Below, in pieces: positions 53,139-63,663 of a DNA stretch of 64,000 bases. A model generated the notes under the pieces. That model saw only the letters and a list, made by a program, of their open reading frames with translations, did no database searches and was not told where the DNA came from. Location: positions 124,001-188,000 of the forward strand of contig NZ_JANJQP010000001.1 of NCBI RefSeq assembly GCF_025758695.1, in the 5' to 3' direction. The translations under genes were made by a program, and so were the position numbers. The DNA is from Oenococcus kitaharae (GTDB lineage Bacteria; Bacillota; Bacilli; Lactobacillales; Lactobacillaceae). Numbering within the stretch: the stretch's first letter is position 1; the number at the start of each line of letters is the position of its first letter.

Positions 53139-54839
53139 ATGAATTTTAAGCAGATTATCTCAGAAAAGCTGAATCAAGCACTGAGCCAACAAGTAAGTAG
53201 CGAAAAACTGGCACAATTAATCGAAAAGCCAAAAGATTTAGCCAAAGGGGACTATGCTTTTCCAACCTTTACCTTGGCTAAACAATTCCGTCAAGCGCCT
53301 CAACAAATTGCTGCAGACATGGCAAAGAAGCTGAATACGGATGGTTTTGAGAAAATTGAGGCCGTTGGACCTTACATTAATTTTTTTATACAGCGTGACC
53401 AGTTTACCAGCCGAATTATCAAACAGATTCTGACCGAAGCTGATTTTGGAAAAAATCAGGAGGGTGCCGGCAAAAACATTGTCATTGATCTCTCGTCGCC
53501 AAACATTGCCAAACCTATGAGCATGGGCCATTTGCGTTCGACCGTTATTGGCGAGGCAATTTCCAAGATTGCTCAAGCTAATGGCTATCACACAATTAAA
53601 ATCAATTTTCTAGGAGATTGGGGGACTCAATTTGGACTCATGATTGCCTCATATAAGCGATGGGGCAATGACCAAGTGATCAACGCTAATCCCGTAGATG
53701 AGTTGGTTAAACTTTATGTGCGTATCAATAATGAAGCACAGACACAGCCCGAATTAAAGGATGAAGGACGGCGCTGGTTTAAAAAGCTGGAAGATGGTGA
53801 TCCAGAAGCGACCAAGTTATGGAGTTGGTTTAAAGAGGTTTCTCTAAAAGAATTCCAAACTATTTACGATCGTTTGGGTGTGACTTTTGATTCCATGAAT
53901 GGCGAATCTTTTTATAACGATAAAATGGATGCAGTTGTTCAATTATTAGCAGATAAGGATCTGCTGACTAAATCTCAAGGGGCTGAGATCGTTGATCTGC
54001 CAAAACTGCTTCCTGATGCTAATTTTCCGATTGCGATGATCAAAAGAAGCGACGGTGCAACACAGTATATTACACGAGATTTAGCTTCAGCTATCTATCG
54101 ACAGGATCACTATCATTTTGATAAAGCTTTATATGTTGTTGGTGCAGAACAAAAGGATCACTTCGAACAGATGAAGGCTATTTTGCGTTTGGCTGGGGAT
54201 GGCTGGGCAGACGATATTGAGCATATCGGTTTTGGCTTAATTACAATGAACGGCAAAAAGATGTCGACCAGAAAGGGCAATATCGTCCCTTTGGTGGATG
54301 TCTTGGATGCTGCACACAAATTAGCCGCTGAACAAATAGCTAAGAAAAATCCAAATCTGCAGAATGCTGAACAGATAGCAGAAGAAGTCGGCACCGGGGC
54401 CGTTATTTTTAATGATCTGCAAAATGATCGTAATTTAGCAATCGATTTTAATTTGGAAGATATTGTCCAGTTTGAAGGCGATACCGGGCCGTATGTACAA
54501 TATACGCATGTTCGTGCTATGAGTATTCTTAGAAAAGCAGACCAGTCCGTTGATAGTACACAGGAAATTGGCCTGGTCGACAACGAAGCTTGGGGCATCG
54601 TTTCTAAATTATCAGAGTACGGGTCTGCAATTCAAAGAGCTTGGCAGTTAAGGGAACCCAGCATTATTGCCAAATACCTATTGAATCTGGCGCGTGAATT
54701 CAATTCATACTATGCCAACACCAAAATTTTAGTTGCTGACAAGAATTTGAACTCGCGTTTGGCCCTTGTTCAATCAGTTGCGGATGTTTTGGCGAGCGGC
54801 CTCAAATTATTAGGCGTTGCTGCACCAGACAAAATGTAA
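53139..54839 (+). CDS. argS: Arginyl-tRNA synthetase
   Basis: 566 residues, class I synthetase. The HIGH-type motif is SSPNIAKPMSMGHLRSTVIG (about residues 118-137) and the KMSKS equivalent is KMSTRKG in GFGLITMNGKKMSTRKGN. The C-terminal DALR anticodon-binding domain is complete (REFNSYYANTKIL). There is no Shine-Dalgarno; a perfect TATAAT (53126-53131) ends 7 bases before the ATG, consistent with a leaderless mRNA. No T-box is visible. The penicillin-binding protein gene starts 2 bases after its stop. Confidence 0.97.
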   Translation: MNFKQIISEKLNQALSQQVSSEKLAQLIEKPKDLAKGDYAFPTFTLAKQFRQAPQQIAADMAKKLNTDGFEKIEAVGPYINFFIQRDQFTSRIIKQILTEADFGKNQEGAGKNIVIDLSSPNIAKPMSMGHLRSTVIGEAISKIAQANGYHTIKINFLGDWGTQFGLMIASYKRWGNDQVINANPVDELVKLYVRINNEAQTQPELKDEGRRWFKKLEDGDPEATKLWSWFKEVSLKEFQTIYDRLGVTFDSMNGESFYNDKMDAVVQLLADKDLLTKSQGAEIVDLPKLLPDANFPIAMIKRSDGATQYITRDLASAIYRQDHYHFDKALYVVGAEQKDHFEQMKAILRLAGDGWADDIEHIGFGLITMNGKKMSTRKGNIVPLVDVLDAAHKLAAEQIAKKNPNLQNAEQIAEEVGTGAVIFNDLQNDRNLAIDFNLEDIVQFEGDTGPYVQYTHVRAMSILRKADQSVDSTQEIGLVDNEAWGIVSKLSEYGSAIQRAWQLREPSIIAKYLLNLAREFNSYYANTKILVADKNLNSRLALVQSVADVLASGLKLLGVAAPDKM

Positions 54840-54841
54840 TT

Positions 54842-56869
54842 TTGCAAAATAAATGGCAAAAACTAAAAGCTGTCAACCATCGTTTCCAGCTGGTTCGCTG
54901 GATCATCGTCTTTGTTTTGTTTATTTTTTTGTCTGCTTCGGTATTTTTAGTTGCTCAGGCTAAGCTGGCTAATGTTGGTAATTTGGCAAATCAGTTGGCT
55001 AAGCCGACGCTAATTTATGACAAGGATGGCAACCAAGCGGGCCAGTTGGCAGATCAGAAGGGGCAGACAGTGGCGCTTTCTGCCATTTCCCCGAATTTAA
55101 AGAATGCAGTTCTTTCAACCGAGGATCGAGAATTTTACCGAGAACCCGGTTTTTCTGTAAAAGGGCTAAGCAGAGCTCTAGTCCTGTTTGCCTGGAATAA
55201 ATTAAGCGGTAAGAATTATATTTCCGGAGGCGGGTCGACAATCACGCAGCAGCTGGCCAAAAATGCTTATCTTGGGCAGCAGCAGACTTTTAATCGCAAG
55301 TTCAAAGAACTTTTTCTAGCGATAGAGATCGAAAAGCACTACAGTAAGGATCAAATCTTGGCCATGTATCTGAATTCGTCTTACTTTGGCCACAATATTT
55401 ATGGTGTCGCTGATGCGGCTCAAGGTTATTTTGGTGTCTCCGTTTCACAGCTTTCAGTTTCGCAAGCTGCTTCAATTGCTGGTATGCTGGCGAATCCAAC
55501 TATTTATGATCCAACTAGGTATCCTGATTTAGCCACTAATCGTCGCAATACTGTGCTTCAAAATATGGTAGCAAACCGGAAATTGAGCCAGGCTGATGCG
55601 GATTTAGCCCAAAAACAGCCGCTTGGCGCTAAAAATCCGTCTGTTAATCATGCTACGAATTACCAATATCCCTGGTTCTTTGATGCGGTTATTAATGAGG
55701 CAATTAATAAATATCACTTGACCGAGACGGAGGTTATGAACCGGGGTTATCGCATTTATACGACACTTGATCAGACAGATCAACGGGATTTGCAGATGGA
55801 TTATGCGAATGCTGCTCTTTTTCCAATTGCCGATGACCAGTCTGCCTCAATTGCCCTAGATGCTCGGACGGGTGGCGTGCTCGCCGTTGTGGGCGGCAGA
55901 GGGGAACATGTCTTTCGCGGTTTTAATAGAGCTGTTCAGGCCAGGCGCTCACCAGGTTCTTTGATCAAACCCCTAGTCGTTTATGCACCAGCTTTAAGCC
56001 GTGGATTTCAACCAAGCAGTCTATTCCCAAATCAGGTGATGACTTTTCCAGGAAAATACCGACCAGAAAATGCATTAGGCTATCAGTCGGCAGATGTTGA
56101 TATGCCGACTGCCATTGCGCATTCATATAATATTCCGGCAGTCTATCTGCTTAATAAGATAGGTGTTAAAACCGGCTATGCATATGCCAAAAAATTTGGT
56201 CTTCCTGTTCAAAAGAGTGATGAGAATTTGGCATTGGCTTTAGGCGGTATGTCTCAGGGTGTTTCGCCTCAGCAAATGGCCCAGGCTTATACCGCTTTTG
56301 CTAATCGAGGACGAATGTCTCAGGCACACTATATTACGCGGATTTTAGATGCCAGCGGTAAAGTAGTTGTCGGTCATCCTGATGTTTCTCAAAAACAAAT
56401 TATTTCCGCATCAGACGCGAGCCAGATGACTAATATGATGTTTCGTGTTTACCAGACTGGTACTGGTGCGGGTGCAGCACCGGTTAATTATCGTGTAGCG
56501 GGCAAAACAGGCACAACTGAAGATGTTGATAATACAGGCATTCCAAATGCATCCAAAGACCTTTGGGCTGCTGCCTACACACCGGACATCGTGACCGTTT
56601 CCTGGCAGGGATATGACATTTCCAGTTCAGGGAAAACCCTGCCTGTCTTGCTGAACCAGTCCTTGGGGCCGCTCTTTCAAGCCCAAACGACCCAATTCAT
56701 TGCGAATTCGCCTAAAACACCTTTTGGGGAACCTGGAGCGGAATCTTGGACAGATCAGGTGCTGGCTTTCTTTAATCGCATCGGGCAGTCAGCTAAGCAA
56801 TTTGGTAAAAAAATCAACGATTTTGGACAGAACCTATCACAGTTTATTCAAGAACAATTTAACCGGTAA
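54842..56869 (+). CDS. Class A penicillin-binding protein (glycosyltransferase/transpeptidase)
   Basis: 675 residues. One N-terminal helix, then a GT51 glycosyltransferase with STEDREFYREPGFSVKGLSR (catalytic Glu) and GGGSTITQQLAKN. The transpeptidase has the active-site S-x-x-K in SPGSLIKPL, S-Y-N and K-T-G-T-T. It polymerises and cross-links peptidoglycan. The start is TTG at 54842, since no earlier ATG is in frame; no Shine-Dalgarno is seen, so translation may depend on the argS gene just upstream. Confidence 0.95.
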   Translation: MQNKWQKLKAVNHRFQLVRWIIVFVLFIFLSASVFLVAQAKLANVGNLANQLAKPTLIYDKDGNQAGQLADQKGQTVALSAISPNLKNAVLSTEDREFYREPGFSVKGLSRALVLFAWNKLSGKNYISGGGSTITQQLAKNAYLGQQQTFNRKFKELFLAIEIEKHYSKDQILAMYLNSSYFGHNIYGVADAAQGYFGVSVSQLSVSQAASIAGMLANPTIYDPTRYPDLATNRRNTVLQNMVANRKLSQADADLAQKQPLGAKNPSVNHATNYQYPWFFDAVINEAINKYHLTETEVMNRGYRIYTTLDQTDQRDLQMDYANAALFPIADDQSASIALDARTGGVLAVVGGRGEHVFRGFNRAVQARRSPGSLIKPLVVYAPALSRGFQPSSLFPNQVMTFPGKYRPENALGYQSADVDMPTAIAHSYNIPAVYLLNKIGVKTGYAYAKKFGLPVQKSDENLALALGGMSQGVSPQQMAQAYTAFANRGRMSQAHYITRILDASGKVVVGHPDVSQKQIISASDASQMTNMMFRVYQTGTGAGAAPVNYRVAGKTGTTEDVDNTGIPNASKDLWAAAYTPDIVTVSWQGYDISSSGKTLPVLLNQSLGPLFQAQTTQFIANSPKTPFGEPGAESWTDQVLAFFNRIGQSAKQFGKKINDFGQNLSQFIQEQFNR

Positions 56870-56913
56870 TCCGAGCCATCCTTTGATAAAATTGATTAGA
56901 AACAGGAGAAAAA

Positions 56914-57258
56914 ATGACAGCATTATACGACCAAGCCAAATTAATGGCCAGAGAATTACAAGATACTCAGGAGTTTGCCGATCTTAGTCGAGCACTAGCA
57001 AAAGTCAGAGAGGACCCTGAGTCCAATAACGCTTTTACGGAATTCCAAGCTGCTCAGCGGGAGATCCAGCGTTTACAGGAACAAGGACAAGAACCAAAGC
57101 CAGAACAGATTCAAAGCTGGCAATCAACCGCTCAGAAAGCACAAGAATTGCAGCCGATTAAAGATCTCAGTGCCCTCGAGCAGAATTTAAATAATATGCT
57201 GGGCGAAGTGAATGAGTTGATCACCGCACCGTTAAATGCACTATATTCAAAGAAGTAA
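56914..57258 (+). CDS. YlbF family protein
   Basis: 114 residues, all alpha-helical, rich in Gln, Glu and Lys. Matches the YlbF/YmcA/YheA group, which in Bacillus works with RNase Y and in competence or biofilm control. LMARELQDTQEFADL at the N-terminus is the family's recognisable part. AGGAGAAAA precedes the ATG. Monocistronic, with a terminator. Confidence 0.88.
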   Translation: MTALYDQAKLMARELQDTQEFADLSRALAKVREDPESNNAFTEFQAAQREIQRLQEQGQEPKPEQIQSWQSTAQKAQELQPIKDLSALEQNLNNMLGEVNELITAPLNALYSKK

Positions 57259-57287
57259 CCGGCACAGTTTTGCTTGGCCGGTTTTTA
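57257..57287 (+). terminator. Terminator after the YlbF gene
   Basis: AACCGGC pairs with GCCGGTT across a 13-base loop, followed by TTTAAAT. It begins within the stop codon. Confidence 0.75.
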
Positions 57288-57301
57288 AATAAAGAGGGAA
57301 A

Positions 57302-58522
57302 ATGAAATTTATTCACGCAGCAGATATGCATTTAGGAAATACGATTAATGGTATTGACCGTAAAATAACTATTCCTTTGCCGATTAGAAAAGAAATCAGT
57401 TTTGCTACTTTTTCGGCTTTTAAGAATGTTATTGATTTGGCTATTGACCATCACGTTGATTTCATTTTATTTCCCGGAGATCTTTTTGATTCTAGCCAGC
57501 AGAGTGCTTATCTTTATAATTTTTTGAACCAGCAATTTGAGTCTCTCAAACAAGCCGGTATTGCTGCTTTTGTGTCCTTTGGCAATCATGATTTTCAGTC
57601 GGATGCCGATCAGGACTTTCTCTGGCCGGATAACGTTCATGTTTTTCCAAGAGGCCGCGCAAAGACTTTTTATCACGATTCTTGGGACGGTAAACGGATT
57701 GCCATTTCCGGAACAAGTTTTGCTGTTAGAAACCCGCAGGAGAGTCTGGTCAGTTTATATCCTGCCCGGGATCAATCGGTTGCCTATGAAATTGGCATGT
57801 ATCATGGCAGTCTTGGTGATAATGCTGCTAATCAATACGCACCATTTACGGTTGACCAGCTGCAAGCGCTTAATTATGATTATTGGGCTTTAGGACACAT
57901 TCATGTTCGTCAAGTGCTGTCTAAAAGCCCGGCTATTGTTTATTCCGGAGATCCTCAAGGATTAGATTTAACTGAAACAGGTGAGAAAGGCGTTTATCTT
58001 GTCTCTGACGAAGATGAGCAGCAACAGCATCTGAGCGCCAAGTTTCTGCCAACCAGCAAGTTCATTTTTCAACCGATTTCACTAACCGTTGAGGATAATT
58101 CTATGCTGCCAAAACTCAATGACATGATCGCTGATGTGATGCAGGCAAAGCACACGAACAAATTAGTGCTGAATATTTTGACTTTGAATTTATCGTTTAA
58201 TTTATCCGACAAAGTCAGGGAGCAACTAACTGATTCAAGTTTTCTTGATCTGATCAATTCAAGAAGTCTGCCTTTTAAGCAATGTGTTATTCGGATCAAT
58301 ATCAATGAATCAGGGCAGAAACAGCCATTCAACCGTCTAGATTCGCGTTTTTGGCAGCAGGCAAAAGAAAATGTTTTCGATGCCGAACTTTTTAATCGTG
58401 ATATTGCTAAGACGTTTTCTCGAAAAGAACAATTTATCATCGACCACTTTACAGACTCGGCCGTTCAAGCACAGCTGATGTCGGCGGCACAAAGGCTGAT
58501 TTCACAGAGGGCAGACGTATGA
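57302..58522 (+). CDS. yhaO: SbcD-like DNA repair exonuclease YhaO
   Basis: 406 residues. A metallophosphoesterase of the Mre11/SbcD kind: HAADMHLGN (metal ligands D and H), FPGDLFD, SFGNHDFQSD (GNHD) and GHIHVRQ are all present in order. In Bacillus relatives YhaO works with the ATPase YhaN, encoded next here (4-base overlap). AGAGGG precedes the ATG. The target is presumably DNA ends, by analogy with SbcCD. Confidence 0.93.
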   Translation: MKFIHAADMHLGNTINGIDRKITIPLPIRKEISFATFSAFKNVIDLAIDHHVDFILFPGDLFDSSQQSAYLYNFLNQQFESLKQAGIAAFVSFGNHDFQSDADQDFLWPDNVHVFPRGRAKTFYHDSWDGKRIAISGTSFAVRNPQESLVSLYPARDQSVAYEIGMYHGSLGDNAANQYAPFTVDQLQALNYDYWALGHIHVRQVLSKSPAIVYSGDPQGLDLTETGEKGVYLVSDEDEQQQHLSAKFLPTSKFIFQPISLTVEDNSMLPKLNDMIADVMQAKHTNKLVLNILTLNLSFNLSDKVREQLTDSSFLDLINSRSLPFKQCVIRININESGQKQPFNRLDSRFWQQAKENVFDAELFNRDIAKTFSRKEQFIIDHFTDSAVQAQLMSAAQRLISQRADV

Positions 58523-60987
58523 TCATTAGAAAACTCCATATAGTTGGTTTTGGAAAATTTTCAGATTTTGATCTTGATCTGAGAAATGATTTGCAGATTG
58601 TTTACGGGGAAAATGAGAGCGGCAAGTCGACTTTGCGCCAGTTTATCAGCGGCGTTCTTTTTGGATTTACACAAAACAAGCGTCAGGCCAGTAATTTGTA
58701 TGAACCGCATAATGGCGCACAATATGGTGGCAGCCTGCTCTTGGAAAAAGACCAGGGTCTTTGGGAAATTTCCCGTTTAGGCAGAACACAGTCTCAATTA
58801 ACTGTCAAAAATCCTAACGGTAGCGAGTCATCTCATCCCGAAGATCAATTAAAGCAGCTGTTGGCACCATTTACAGAAGACAGCTTTCAAGATATTTTTT
58901 CTTTTGACCAAGAACAATTGAATGAAATTAGGAATCTGTCTGGGAAAGATTTGTCAAACCGCCTGCTAAGTTTTTCGGCTGTTAATGCAGATCTTTGGCA
59001 GCAATTAAGTGGAGCGCTGGATAAGGCTGCTAGCGACCGTTTTGGTGTGGCCAAGACTGCTAAACGCCCGATCAATCGACTCATTAAGGACTATGAGGAT
59101 CTTGATACTCAGATCGGCGCTATGTCTGATCAGTTGTCTAAGTATCGCCAGGCCGAGGAGAACAAAGACCACTTATCGCATCAATTAGAGGAACTGAAGC
59201 AGCAACAAAAAAAATTGCAGATCCAGGTTGATCAATTCACTAAGCTGGCTGATTTATCTGATTTATATGCTGAAAAAAATGAGCTTGCAGCGAGCGGATC
59301 TGATCAAGAGACTTTTTCAAACGCACAAGTTACAGCTTTGACAGATGGCGTGGCGGCGCAAGTCGAAAAATTGGAGGGTCAGATTAACGGCATTAATTTA
59401 GATGAAGGAAGCGACCATTCAACTGAAATTTCCGAAAACCCGCTTTTAACAATTTATAAAAACAACCAGAGAGACTTAGATCTTTTGGATCAGTCGATTC
59501 CAAACCTCATTGCCGGCAACAATTTGTTCGATCAGACCAAAAACGAGTTGAAAGTCCTTTCCAGCCGTCTGGATCAATTACATGCTGATTTGAAAAACAA
59601 GTTTAATGATCCGATTCCAAAACCGCTGCCGCAAGGCCTGAACATTCAGCCAAAGATCAAGATATCAGCCTTCTTTATCATTGGCCTTTTCTTGGCAGTT
59701 GCTGGAATTTTGGGTGTCGTTTACGGTTTTCTTTCACTTGAATTTCCACTTCCTTTTTTTATCTGCGGCGCAGGCGGCCTAGTCATTGGTGGCTTACTGG
59801 CATTTTTTGAACGGCCAAAAAAAGAATCAGTTGACTTGTCTAAATACGGTTATGGTACACAGACGGATCCGGCGCTGATCACTTCGTCTCAGAGAGAATT
59901 GCAGGAATATGACGAGAAAGTCCAGAATTTCAATCAGCTGGTCAAACAAAAGCAGGGTCAGCTCTATAAGATTGATTCACTTTTAAAATTGGCCATGCCG
60001 TTAAAGCAGTACTTGCCGGATTCGGCTCAGAGCCACGATACGCTTGTCGGCCAGATTCAGGTTTTGCTAAATGAGATTCGGGATGAAAAACGGTCAGCCG
60101 CATTATCTGCCGAGCAAAAACGTTTAGTTGAAGACAACCGTCAACAACAGCAAAATCATCTAAATGATTTAAAAAATCAGCAGCGACAGATTTTTGACAG
60201 TCTAAAAGTGACAGATTATTCCGAGTTTCAAAAACTGCTGGCAGCACGTTCATCGGCGCAGCAACGGCAGGATCATTTACAGAATATCGAACAGGTTCTC
60301 ACAGCTGACAAAGAAGCACAGATTAATCAGCTAGGAGGAATTGATCAGATTATTTTGAAGATTCAAGCTGCCAAAGCTCAGTTGACAAACTTTGATGCAC
60401 AAATTCAAGACGCAAATGGAGGATTGCTAACTGTTCAATCCCAATTGATGAGTCTAAGCGGTGATCAGGATTATCAAGATAAATTACAGCAGCGGGCTGA
60501 TTTGGAAACTGAAATTAATAATGAATTAGAGGGTTATTTCACGAACCGGCTGGCAGCCAGTTGGATTAATGAAAGCTTGTATGAAATCAGCCATGAACGG
60601 ATGCCTGAAATTAAAAAACAGGCAGAATCCTATTTCTCTGAACTGACTGATGGCAAATATCGGGAGATTATTTTTCAGGACCGTGCTTTGCTGGTTACGA
60701 ACATCCAAGGCGATCATTTTTATGCCTATGAGCTTTCTAAGGGCAGTTCGGAGCAGTTGTATGTGGCACTTAGGCTGGCTTTTGCTGAGTCACTAGCCGT
60801 GAAAAATCCGCTGCCTTTCTTAATTGATGATAGTTTTGTCAACTTTGACGCTTCAAGAAAAGATGTTATGGATCGTATCCTGCATCATTTGGCTGAAAAA
60901 TATCAAGTCATTTATTTTACTGCCAATCATGATCAAAATTTCATGGAAACGAATATCATTGACTTAGGAGCACTGGCAAATGCTTAA
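58519..60987 (+). CDS. yhaN: SbcC-like AAA ATPase YhaN
   Basis: 822 residues. The P-loop is YGENESGKSTLRQF at the N-terminus and Walker B is PFLIDDSFVNFD near the C-terminus, with coiled coils between. Two hydrophobic helices lie near residues 375-425 (AFFIIGLFLAVAGILGVVYG, then a second), unlike SbcC itself, so it may be membrane attached. It overlaps yhaO and yhaM by 4 and 8 bases. A role in DNA end handling is inferred from its partner. Confidence 0.92.
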   Translation: MIIRKLHIVGFGKFSDFDLDLRNDLQIVYGENESGKSTLRQFISGVLFGFTQNKRQASNLYEPHNGAQYGGSLLLEKDQGLWEISRLGRTQSQLTVKNPNGSESSHPEDQLKQLLAPFTEDSFQDIFSFDQEQLNEIRNLSGKDLSNRLLSFSAVNADLWQQLSGALDKAASDRFGVAKTAKRPINRLIKDYEDLDTQIGAMSDQLSKYRQAEENKDHLSHQLEELKQQQKKLQIQVDQFTKLADLSDLYAEKNELAASGSDQETFSNAQVTALTDGVAAQVEKLEGQINGINLDEGSDHSTEISENPLLTIYKNNQRDLDLLDQSIPNLIAGNNLFDQTKNELKVLSSRLDQLHADLKNKFNDPIPKPLPQGLNIQPKIKISAFFIIGLFLAVAGILGVVYGFLSLEFPLPFFICGAGGLVIGGLLAFFERPKKESVDLSKYGYGTQTDPALITSSQRELQEYDEKVQNFNQLVKQKQGQLYKIDSLLKLAMPLKQYLPDSAQSHDTLVGQIQVLLNEIRDEKRSAALSAEQKRLVEDNRQQQQNHLNDLKNQQRQIFDSLKVTDYSEFQKLLAARSSAQQRQDHLQNIEQVLTADKEAQINQLGGIDQIILKIQAAKAQLTNFDAQIQDANGGLLTVQSQLMSLSGDQDYQDKLQQRADLETEINNELEGYFTNRLAASWINESLYEISHERMPEIKKQAESYFSELTDGKYREIIFQDRALLVTNIQGDHFYAYELSKGSSEQLYVALRLAFAESLAVKNPLPFLIDDSFVNFDASRKDVMDRILHHLAEKYQVIYFTANHDQNFMETNIIDLGALANA

Positions 60988-61942
60988 TGAACATAAAAAA
61001 GGTGACAACTATAGTATTTATCTGCTGATCAAAGCAGCCGAAAAGCGATCCACTAGTAAAGGATCTCCTTACATCCGCTTGACCTTAACAGACCGTTCCG
61101 GTGAAATTCAGACGAATATTTGGGATGCCAGCGAGCAGGATAGCGAGAACTATATAGCTGGGAAAGTTGTTTATGTCACGGCTATTCAAGATGAATATCA
61201 GGGCAAACCGCAATTAAAAATTCAGGATATTCGTCTTGCTAGTGACAGTGAACCAAGCGATCCATCGATTTACGAAATTAGTTCGCCAATTTCTAGAAAA
61301 GAACTGCAATCGCAAATCAATGACCTGCTTTTTCAAATTACTAATCCGACTTGGAATCGTGTCGTGCGCAATATTTTGAATAAATATGCAGATGCCTACT
61401 ATGAATTCCCGGCAGCTAAGAAAATTCATCATGCTTTTCGCGGTGGTTTGGCTTTTCACTCTCTTTCCATTGCTAAACTAGCTTTAAAAGTCACTGATTT
61501 ATATCCGCAAATTAACCGCTCCTTACTGCTAGCTGGTGCTTTAATCCATGATATTGGTAAAGTAGTTGAACTTTCTGGCCCGGTTGGAACTGAATATACA
61601 ATGGAAGGGCAGCTTTTGGGGCACATTGTCATTGGTGATGAGATCATCGTGCAGGCGGCAACCGAACTAGGTTTCGATTTAAGCTCCGAAGACATGATTC
61701 TATTGAGGCACCTGATGATCAGCCACCACAACAAACCAGAATTCGGTTCGCCAGAATCGCCCAAGGAATTAGAGGCCTATGTCTTATCAAAATTGGACGA
61801 TCTCGATGCACATATTCAAATGATCACGGATGCTGTCGGCAAAACGGCAGTCGGTGGATTTTCAGAAAAAATATTTGGTGCGGATAATTTATCTTATTAC
61901 CATCCCAAAGATGGTTTATTAGCTGACGATGATAGCAACTAG
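60980..61942 (+). CDS. yhaM: 3'-5' exoribonuclease YhaM
   Basis: 320 residues. An N-terminal OB-fold (residues about 10-90) binds nucleic acid, and an HD domain follows with FHSLSIAKL and LIHDIGKV supplying the metal-binding H and HD pair. The family degrades RNA 3' ends and, in some species, DNA. Third gene of the yhaO-yhaN-yhaM operon, as in many low-GC Gram-positives. GAGCAC and the upstream coupling set the ATG at 60980. Confidence 0.95.
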   Translation: MLNEHKKGDNYSIYLLIKAAEKRSTSKGSPYIRLTLTDRSGEIQTNIWDASEQDSENYIAGKVVYVTAIQDEYQGKPQLKIQDIRLASDSEPSDPSIYEISSPISRKELQSQINDLLFQITNPTWNRVVRNILNKYADAYYEFPAAKKIHHAFRGGLAFHSLSIAKLALKVTDLYPQINRSLLLAGALIHDIGKVVELSGPVGTEYTMEGQLLGHIVIGDEIIVQAATELGFDLSSEDMILLRHLMISHHNKPEFGSPESPKELEAYVLSKLDDLDAHIQMITDAVGKTAVGGFSEKIFGADNLSYYHPKDGLLADDDSN

Positions 61943-61986
61943 GACAAGTAGCAAACTTATGAGGGGAATTGATACAATAACATTTA

Positions 61987-62508
61987 ATGCGTACGATATT
62001 TGAACCAACCTATCGAGTCAAACGTGTCTGGGGGATTAGCCCAAAAGCGCTCCAGTTGCGTGGTATCACAACAGTTTTAGCGGATTTGGACAATACTCTA
62101 GTTGCGTGGAACAGGCCTGAAGGCGACCTGGATTTTTTTGATTGGCATGCAAAATTGCAGGAGGCAAAGATTAATCTGATAGTCGTTTCCAATAATTCCA
62201 CTGCCCGAGTCAAAAGAGCAGTGACGGCCTTGGGCGTCCCATTTGAATCCTGGTCCTGGAAACCACTACCACGCGGCATCAAAAAAACATTGCGCGATTT
62301 TGATCTCTCTAAAGATGAAGTTATTATGGTTGGCGACCAAATTACTACGGATATCATTGCATCCAATCTAGCTGGCGTACGCAGCGTTTTGGTACAGCCT
62401 TTAACGGAAACAGATGGTTTTCCGACTAGAATCAATCGTCAAATTGCTAAAATTGTTACCGGCCGCAAAGAAATTCGTTGGGAGGATGATTTAATTGACC
62501 CTAAATAA
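61987..62508 (+). CDS. yqeG: HAD-IIIA phosphatase YqeG
   Basis: 173 residues. Motif I is LADLDNTLV, motif II a serine in IVVSNNS, then KPLPRGIKK and MVGDQITTDI complete the HAD site. YqeG is linked to YqeH and YhbY in many genomes and is thought to act in ribosome maturation or membrane lipid metabolism. TACAAT (61973-61978) lies 8 bases before the ATG and there is no close Shine-Dalgarno. It overlaps yqeH by 14 bases. Confidence 0.9.
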   Translation: MRTIFEPTYRVKRVWGISPKALQLRGITTVLADLDNTLVAWNRPEGDLDFFDWHAKLQEAKINLIVVSNNSTARVKRAVTALGVPFESWSWKPLPRGIKKTLRDFDLSKDEVIMVGDQITTDIIASNLAGVRSVLVQPLTETDGFPTRINRQIAKIVTGRKEIRWEDDLIDPK

Positions 62509-63649
62509 TGACCAGATTCAACAAATCTTGGATGAAGGTATCACCTGTATCGGCTGCGGTTCTTTGTTTCAAACGACAAATCCTGATCAGGCCGGATATA
62601 TCAAGGCTAGCAAATTACATGATTATTTGGCTGGACTTAATTCGCCTGATGATCCAATTGATTTATTATGCGAGCGTTGCTTTAAACTGCGTCATTACAA
62701 TCAAATTCAGCCAGTGGCGCTTGAATCCGGGCATTTCCAGAAAATTTTATCGGCAATTGCTGATAAAAAGGCACTTGTTCTTTACTTAATCGACTTGTTT
62801 GATGTTAGCGGATCGATGATCAATGGCATTTCGCGTTTTATCGGTAATAACCCCATCGTGATCGTCGGTAATAAGGCTGATATTCTGCCCAAGTCAGTCA
62901 AAAAACATAAATTAGCTGATTGGCTGCAAAGAGAGGCTAAAAAGCAAGGCCTTCAAGCCGTTAAAACCGTTATTTTGTCCGCCGACAAAGGCGATGCTGG
63001 TGAAACACTTTTAAATGAAATCAATGACTATCTTGACAACTATCCGGAAATTTATGTTGTTGGTGTCACGAATGTGGGCAAGTCTACTTTGATTAATCAG
63101 ATCATTAAAGCACTGTCTGGCAGCGGGTCAGTCATCACAACATCCCGTTTTCCTGGTACGACGCTAGACAGGATAGTCATCCCGTTGACTGAGAAAACGG
63201 CGATTATCGATACACCGGGAATCATACATGCCTCACAAATGACGCACATTGTCAGCCCCAAAGATTATAAGTATTTGCTGCCGAATAAAGAAATCAAGGC
63301 GCGCACTTTTCAATTACAATCAGGACAGACGATCTTCTTTGGCGGACTGGGCTGGATGGATTTCTTGAATCGACAGAATATCTCAATCACAGCTTATTTT
63401 GAAAATAATTTGCTGCTTCATCGTGGTAAAACAGAAAAATCATCTGATTTCTTTAGGCTCCAAGCTGGCAAAACTTTGCTGCCGATTACTGAGTCGGTGA
63501 TGGATTGGATTAGTCAGGAAATCAAAATTCTACCCGGTCAGGATGTTGTTATTTCTGGCTTAGGGTGGGTGACTTTCCGTAATTCAACGACAATTCGCCT
63601 GCATTTACCGAAAGGTGTGGCCTTTTCCGTACGCCAAGCCGAAATTTAG
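62495..63649 (+). CDS. yqeH: Circularly permuted GTPase YqeH
   Basis: 384 residues. Needed for 30S ribosome biogenesis. An N-terminal zinc finger (C-I-G-C-G ... C-E-R-C) is followed by the GTPase motifs in permuted order: NKAD first, then the P-loop GVTNVGKSTLIN and DTPG. A C-terminal RNA-binding-like domain follows. The start is TTG at 62495 with GGGAGGATG upstream. yhbY starts 15 bases after its stop. Confidence 0.95.
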   Translation: MTLNNDQIQQILDEGITCIGCGSLFQTTNPDQAGYIKASKLHDYLAGLNSPDDPIDLLCERCFKLRHYNQIQPVALESGHFQKILSAIADKKALVLYLIDLFDVSGSMINGISRFIGNNPIVIVGNKADILPKSVKKHKLADWLQREAKKQGLQAVKTVILSADKGDAGETLLNEINDYLDNYPEIYVVGVTNVGKSTLINQIIKALSGSGSVITTSRFPGTTLDRIVIPLTEKTAIIDTPGIIHASQMTHIVSPKDYKYLLPNKEIKARTFQLQSGQTIFFGGLGWMDFLNRQNISITAYFENNLLLHRGKTEKSSDFFRLQAGKTLLPITESVMDWISQEIKILPGQDVVISGLGWVTFRNSTTIRLHLPKGVAFSVRQAEI

Positions 63650-63663
63650 ATAGAATAAAAGAA